From an uncultured Selenomonadales bacterium (lineage in GTDB: Bacteria > Bacillota > Negativicutes > Selenomonadales > Selenomonadaceae), in NCBI GenBank assembly GCA_937915885.1, contig CALGGP010000412.1, positions 1-7,710 on the forward strand: 7,710 bases of DNA. Direction: 5' to 3'. Made by a program: the position numbers and the translations under genes. Below are positions 5,783 through 7,710 of this stretch, piece by piece; the first letter of the stretch is position 1; each line of letters opens with the position of its first letter. A model generated the notes under the pieces. The model ran no database searches. It saw only the letters and a list, made by a program, of their open reading frames with translations, and had not been told where the DNA came from.

Positions 5783-7039
5783 TTGTACGGGATATATTTG
5801 ATAGCGGCGCTGGTGGTGACGGGCGGGGCGATAGCGTTCATAGGCGATCGGCTCGGGACGAAAATCGGCAAGAAGCGGCTGTCGATATTCGGCTTGCGCC
5901 CGCGTCACACGTCGAATGTGATCACGGTGCTGACGGGGATATTGATCACGGGCTTGACGATCGGGCTGTTGAGTCTGGCGTCGAAGGAGGTGCGGACGGC
6001 GCTGTTCGGGCTCGACGAGCTCAACGCGAATTTGGAATCCGCGCGGAAGGAATTAATCCTCACGTCAAATGAGCTGGCGTCGGTGCGGATTGAATTTGAT
6101 AAAGCGAACGCCGATCTCGAAAAGTCGCGAGAGGATGTCGAGCAACTTCAACAGGAGCAATCGGAGTTGAGAGAAGAGTCGGCGCGATTGAAGGAAGGGA
6201 ATAGGACGCTGGAGCTGACGAACGCGCGGCTGATTGAGGATAATGATCAATTGTTGAGCGACAACGATCGATTGACGGCGGATAATGATCGATTGGCGGG
6301 CGACAATGATCGGTTGGCGTCGGATAATGATCGATTGACGACGGACAATGATCGATTGACGACGGATAATGATCGGCTGTCGTCGGACAACGCGGAATTG
6401 GAAAAACGAACGGAGCAATTACGAAACGGCTTGACGGCGATCCGCGAGGGCGACATCGTATTTCGAGCGGGAGAAATATTAGCGAGCCGAGTGATAGCGG
6501 GCAATCGCGAGGCGGACGAAATTGTGACGGAGATCGATGAATTAGCTCAACGGGCGACGGATAATGTCTCCGAGCGCTCGGGGCAAGAAGAATCGGTGTG
6601 GATATATCAGCCGGAGTTGCGAGAAGTGGTCGATCGAATTTCGAGGAGCAACGGCGATATGCTGTTGAGGATCGTGGCGGCGGGGAATTTGGTGCGCGGC
6701 GAGCCGATCCGCACGTCGCTGGAGCTCTACGACAACGACAAAATATATGATAAGGACGAGTACATCACGGCGCAAGTGTACGAGATCGAGGAACAGGGCT
6801 TGGCGGAGGAGATTGTGCGGGATTTTTTGAGGGAAGTGAATCGTGCGGCGGTGGAGCGCGGCGTATTGCCCGATCCGATCCGTGGGACGGTGGGCGTCAT
6901 GGAAGGGACGCAATTTTATCAGTTGGTGGAAGCGATCTCGGAGTTGAAGGGACCGATCGTCTTGACGGCGTACGCGCGGGAGGAGACGCGTTCGGTCGGA
7001 CCGTTGCGTTTGAGTGTAAAGTTGGAGCATCAAAAATAA
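5783..7039 (+). CDS. DUF3084 family membrane protein with long coiled coil
   Basis: Counted from TTG 5783 the protein has 418 residues. It begins MYGIYLIAALVV, as DUF3084 proteins do, with TM1 (~3-21), the conserved linker GDRLGTKIGKKRLSIFGLRP and TM2 (~46-67). A long coiled coil (~75-225) follows and includes eight consecutive heptads of the type DNDRLTx (153-208). A soluble C-terminal domain (~226-418) includes FRAGEILASRVIAG and GTQFYQLVEAISELKGP. The molecular role of DUF3084 is unknown; the layout suggests an inner-membrane anchor with a long spacer. The TTG start has GGAG (5771-5774) 8 nt upstream, while ATG 5738 has no Shine-Dalgarno and sits in the promoter. A YqgF/RuvX-like gene follows on the same strand after 264 nt. 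Confidence 0.85.
   Translation: MYGIYLIAALVVTGGAIAFIGDRLGTKIGKKRLSIFGLRPRHTSNVITVLTGILITGLTIGLLSLASKEVRTALFGLDELNANLESARKELILTSNELASVRIEFDKANADLEKSREDVEQLQQEQSELREESARLKEGNRTLELTNARLIEDNDQLLSDNDRLTADNDRLAGDNDRLASDNDRLTTDNDRLTTDNDRLSSDNAELEKRTEQLRNGLTAIREGDIVFRAGEILASRVIAGNREADEIVTEIDELAQRATDNVSERSGQEESVWIYQPELREVVDRISRSNGDMLLRIVAAGNLVRGEPIRTSLELYDNDKIYDKDEYITAQVYEIEEQGLAEEIVRDFLREVNRAAVERGVLPDPIRGTVGVMEGTQFYQLVEAISELKGPIVLTAYAREETRSVGPLRLSVKLEHQK
6239..6406 (+). repeat. 21-bp in-frame tandem repeat (8 units) encoding heptads
   Basis: There are eight consecutive 21-bp units, with boundaries at 6239, 6260, 6281, 6302, 6323, 6344, 6365 and 6386. The consensus is GAYAATGATCGATTGACGNCG. The last unit is divergent. 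GAT and GAC alternate at the start of each unit, suggesting that an older 42-bp unit duplicated. The protein repeat D-N-D-R-L-[TAS]-x keeps Leu at one heptad position, with Asn, Asp and Arg elsewhere. Confidence 0.95.
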
Positions 7040-7070
7040 TTGAGTCCGCGCGGTTTTCGGGGCGACGATT

Positions 7071-7158
7071 TAGGGGCGCCGCCGCCGCTCCCACCCACCA
7101 CGGTCGGCGCCCAACGGATGAAGCAGTTCCCACCCGCGTCGACGGCGCCCCCCGTTCT
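7071..7158 (+). repeat. Dispersed intergenic repeat, copy B
   Basis: This is the partner of copy A at 3915-4002, in the same orientation, with about 81% identity over 81 gap-free positions by eye. It begins 31 nt after the DUF3084 stop. Its 3' end runs into the tandem repeat at 7155-7270, whose units appear to be diverged relatives of the same TTCCCNCCCGCGTCGNCGGCG module. Confidence 0.7.
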
Positions 7159-7270
7159 AAAAGCGCAGCACTCGACCGAGATCGAAATTCCTCCGCGCTG
7201 GCGGCGCCATCTTTCTAAAAGCGCGGCGCTCAATTTATGTCGCGATTCCCCCGCGCGTCGGCGGCGTGCT
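7155..7270 (+). repeat. 58-nt tandem repeat, two units
   Basis: Unit 1 (7155-7212) and unit 2 (7213-7270) both start TTCTAAAAGCGC. Both then have a C-rich ATTCC(T/C)CCGCGC block and a GGCGGCG block near the end. Identity is roughly 70% by eye. The period matches that of the array at 10-147. Together with copy B it fills most of the 264-nt gap; the rest (7271-7303) holds an A-rich leader and the Shine-Dalgarno of the next gene. Confidence 0.6.
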
Positions 7271-7303
7271 CGACTTCGGCTTTAATAAAAAAAGGAGCAT
7301 GCG

Positions 7304-7710
7304 ATGAAGATATTGGCGATTGATCCCGGGCGGGAAAAATGTGGCGTGTGCGTGCTCGACGGCGACGGCTCAATCCAATATCAGCGTGTGATCGAGACGG
7401 CGCGCTTGGAAGAAATAATTTCGGAGCTGATCGCGGACGGCAGGATTGAAGTGATCGTGCTCGGCGACGGGACGACAAGTCGCGACGCTCGACGTCGGCT
7501 CGAATCGATCACAAAAAATATTCCGATCGAAATTGTTGATGAGAAGCATACGACGGAGGAGGCGCGCAAAGAATATTGGATCAAAAAACCTCCGCGCGGA
7601 TGGCGAAGGTTTATACCGACCTCAATGCAGGTGCCGCCCGAGCCCGTCGACGACATAGTAGCAGAAATTTTAGCTCGACGATTTTTATTCCCGCCCACCC
7701 ACCCTTTGTT
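7304..7710 (+). CDS. YqgF/RuvX-like RNase H-fold protein (3' end outside window)
   Basis: At least 135 residues are encoded, and no stop is reached before the window edge. Features fitting the YqgF/RuvX-like resolvase fold are the N-terminal strand MKILAIDPGREKCGVCVLD with D7, a central VIVLGDGT (51-57), DEKHTTEEAR (79-88, compare DERLTT of RuvX) with E80, and a C-terminal PVDDIVAEILARRFL with D116/D117. The segment PPRGWRRFIPTSMQVPPEP (96-114) marks a RuvX-like subfamily rather than canonical RuvX. Acidic residues at these places could support metal-dependent nuclease activity, but whether the substrate is pre-rRNA, branched DNA or neither is unknown. GGAG (7294-7297) lies 6 nt before ATG 7304; the earlier ATG at 7299 is followed almost at once by a stop. 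The final visible residues FPPTHPL come from the C-rich strand of a G-quadruplex motif. Confidence 0.8.
   Translation, partial: MKILAIDPGREKCGVCVLDGDGSIQYQRVIETARLEEIISELIADGRIEVIVLGDGTTSRDARRRLESITKNIPIEIVDEKHTTEEARKEYWIKKPPRGWRRFIPTSMQVPPEPVDDIVAEILARRFLFPPTHPL
7690..7704 (-). other. Canonical G-quadruplex motif, copy 2
   Basis: The + strand reads CCCGCCCACCCACCC, so the - strand carries GGGTGGGTGGGCGGG, identical to 4066-4080. Both copies lie at a gene 3' end, with the C-rich strand in the mRNA sense. Each is preceded by GACGA and an A/T-rich run. Here the motif is still inside the open frame of the YqgF-like gene. Confidence 0.75.

Noticed and set aside
7046..7057. Terminator of the DUF3084 gene at CCGCGCGGTTTT
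   Set aside because: The palindrome has no room for a loop and the T run is only four bases long, so it does not make a credible intrinsic terminator.
7040..7285. Short open frames across the 7040-7303 gap
   Set aside because: The peptides consist of repeat-derived Pro/Arg/Ala stretches with no start signal. The same DNA module is read in other frames in the other gaps.

Overview
This 7.7 kb chromosomal window looks like a Gram-negative-type Firmicute of the Negativicutes (Selenomonas-like). That is an inference from the gene set: a transporter/histidine-kinase hybrid, a YitT-family membrane protein, an exported protein with a Sec signal peptide, a DUF3084 coiled-coil membrane protein and a YqgF/RuvX-like protein. 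Purine-rich Shine-Dalgarno sites and consensus sigma-70-type promoters fit. No species can be named from the sequence alone, and no phage, plasmid, insertion sequence or CRISPR is visible.

Layout: (1) 1-335 is gene-free, GC-rich and repetitive. (2) A near-consensus promoter at 336-364 drives a two-gene operon on the + strand. The first gene (408-3332) fuses an amino-acid-permease-like APC transporter to a hybrid histidine kinase with a C-terminal receiver domain. The second (3352-3762) is a membrane-anchored rhodanese. (3) A tRNA-Arg(CCT) faces this operon (3781-3857, - strand) and has a perfect-consensus promoter. (4) 3858-4121 is a repeat-rich gap holding a terminator-like hairpin, one copy of a dispersed repeat and a perfect G-quadruplex motif. 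(5) On the - strand, a YitT-family gene (4809-5657) is followed 18 nt later by an exported protein of unknown function (4122-4790). (6) Divergent from yitT, with its -35 box only 4 nt away, is a DUF3084 gene. Its best start is TTG 5783, and a 21-bp repeat array inside it encodes a heptad coiled coil. (7) 7040-7303 is another repeat-rich gap. (8) A YqgF/RuvX-like gene starts at 7304 and is still open at the window edge.

The most notable items are the transporter-kinase fusion, with an abrupt change of synonymous codon preference near its junction, and a mosaic of related GC-rich repeats that occupies all three large gaps. Two identical copies of GGGTGGGTGGGCGGG are part of that mosaic. Promoter positions argue against the most upstream start codons for both the transporter-kinase and the DUF3084 gene. 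All family assignments are by recognition of motifs, without a database search.
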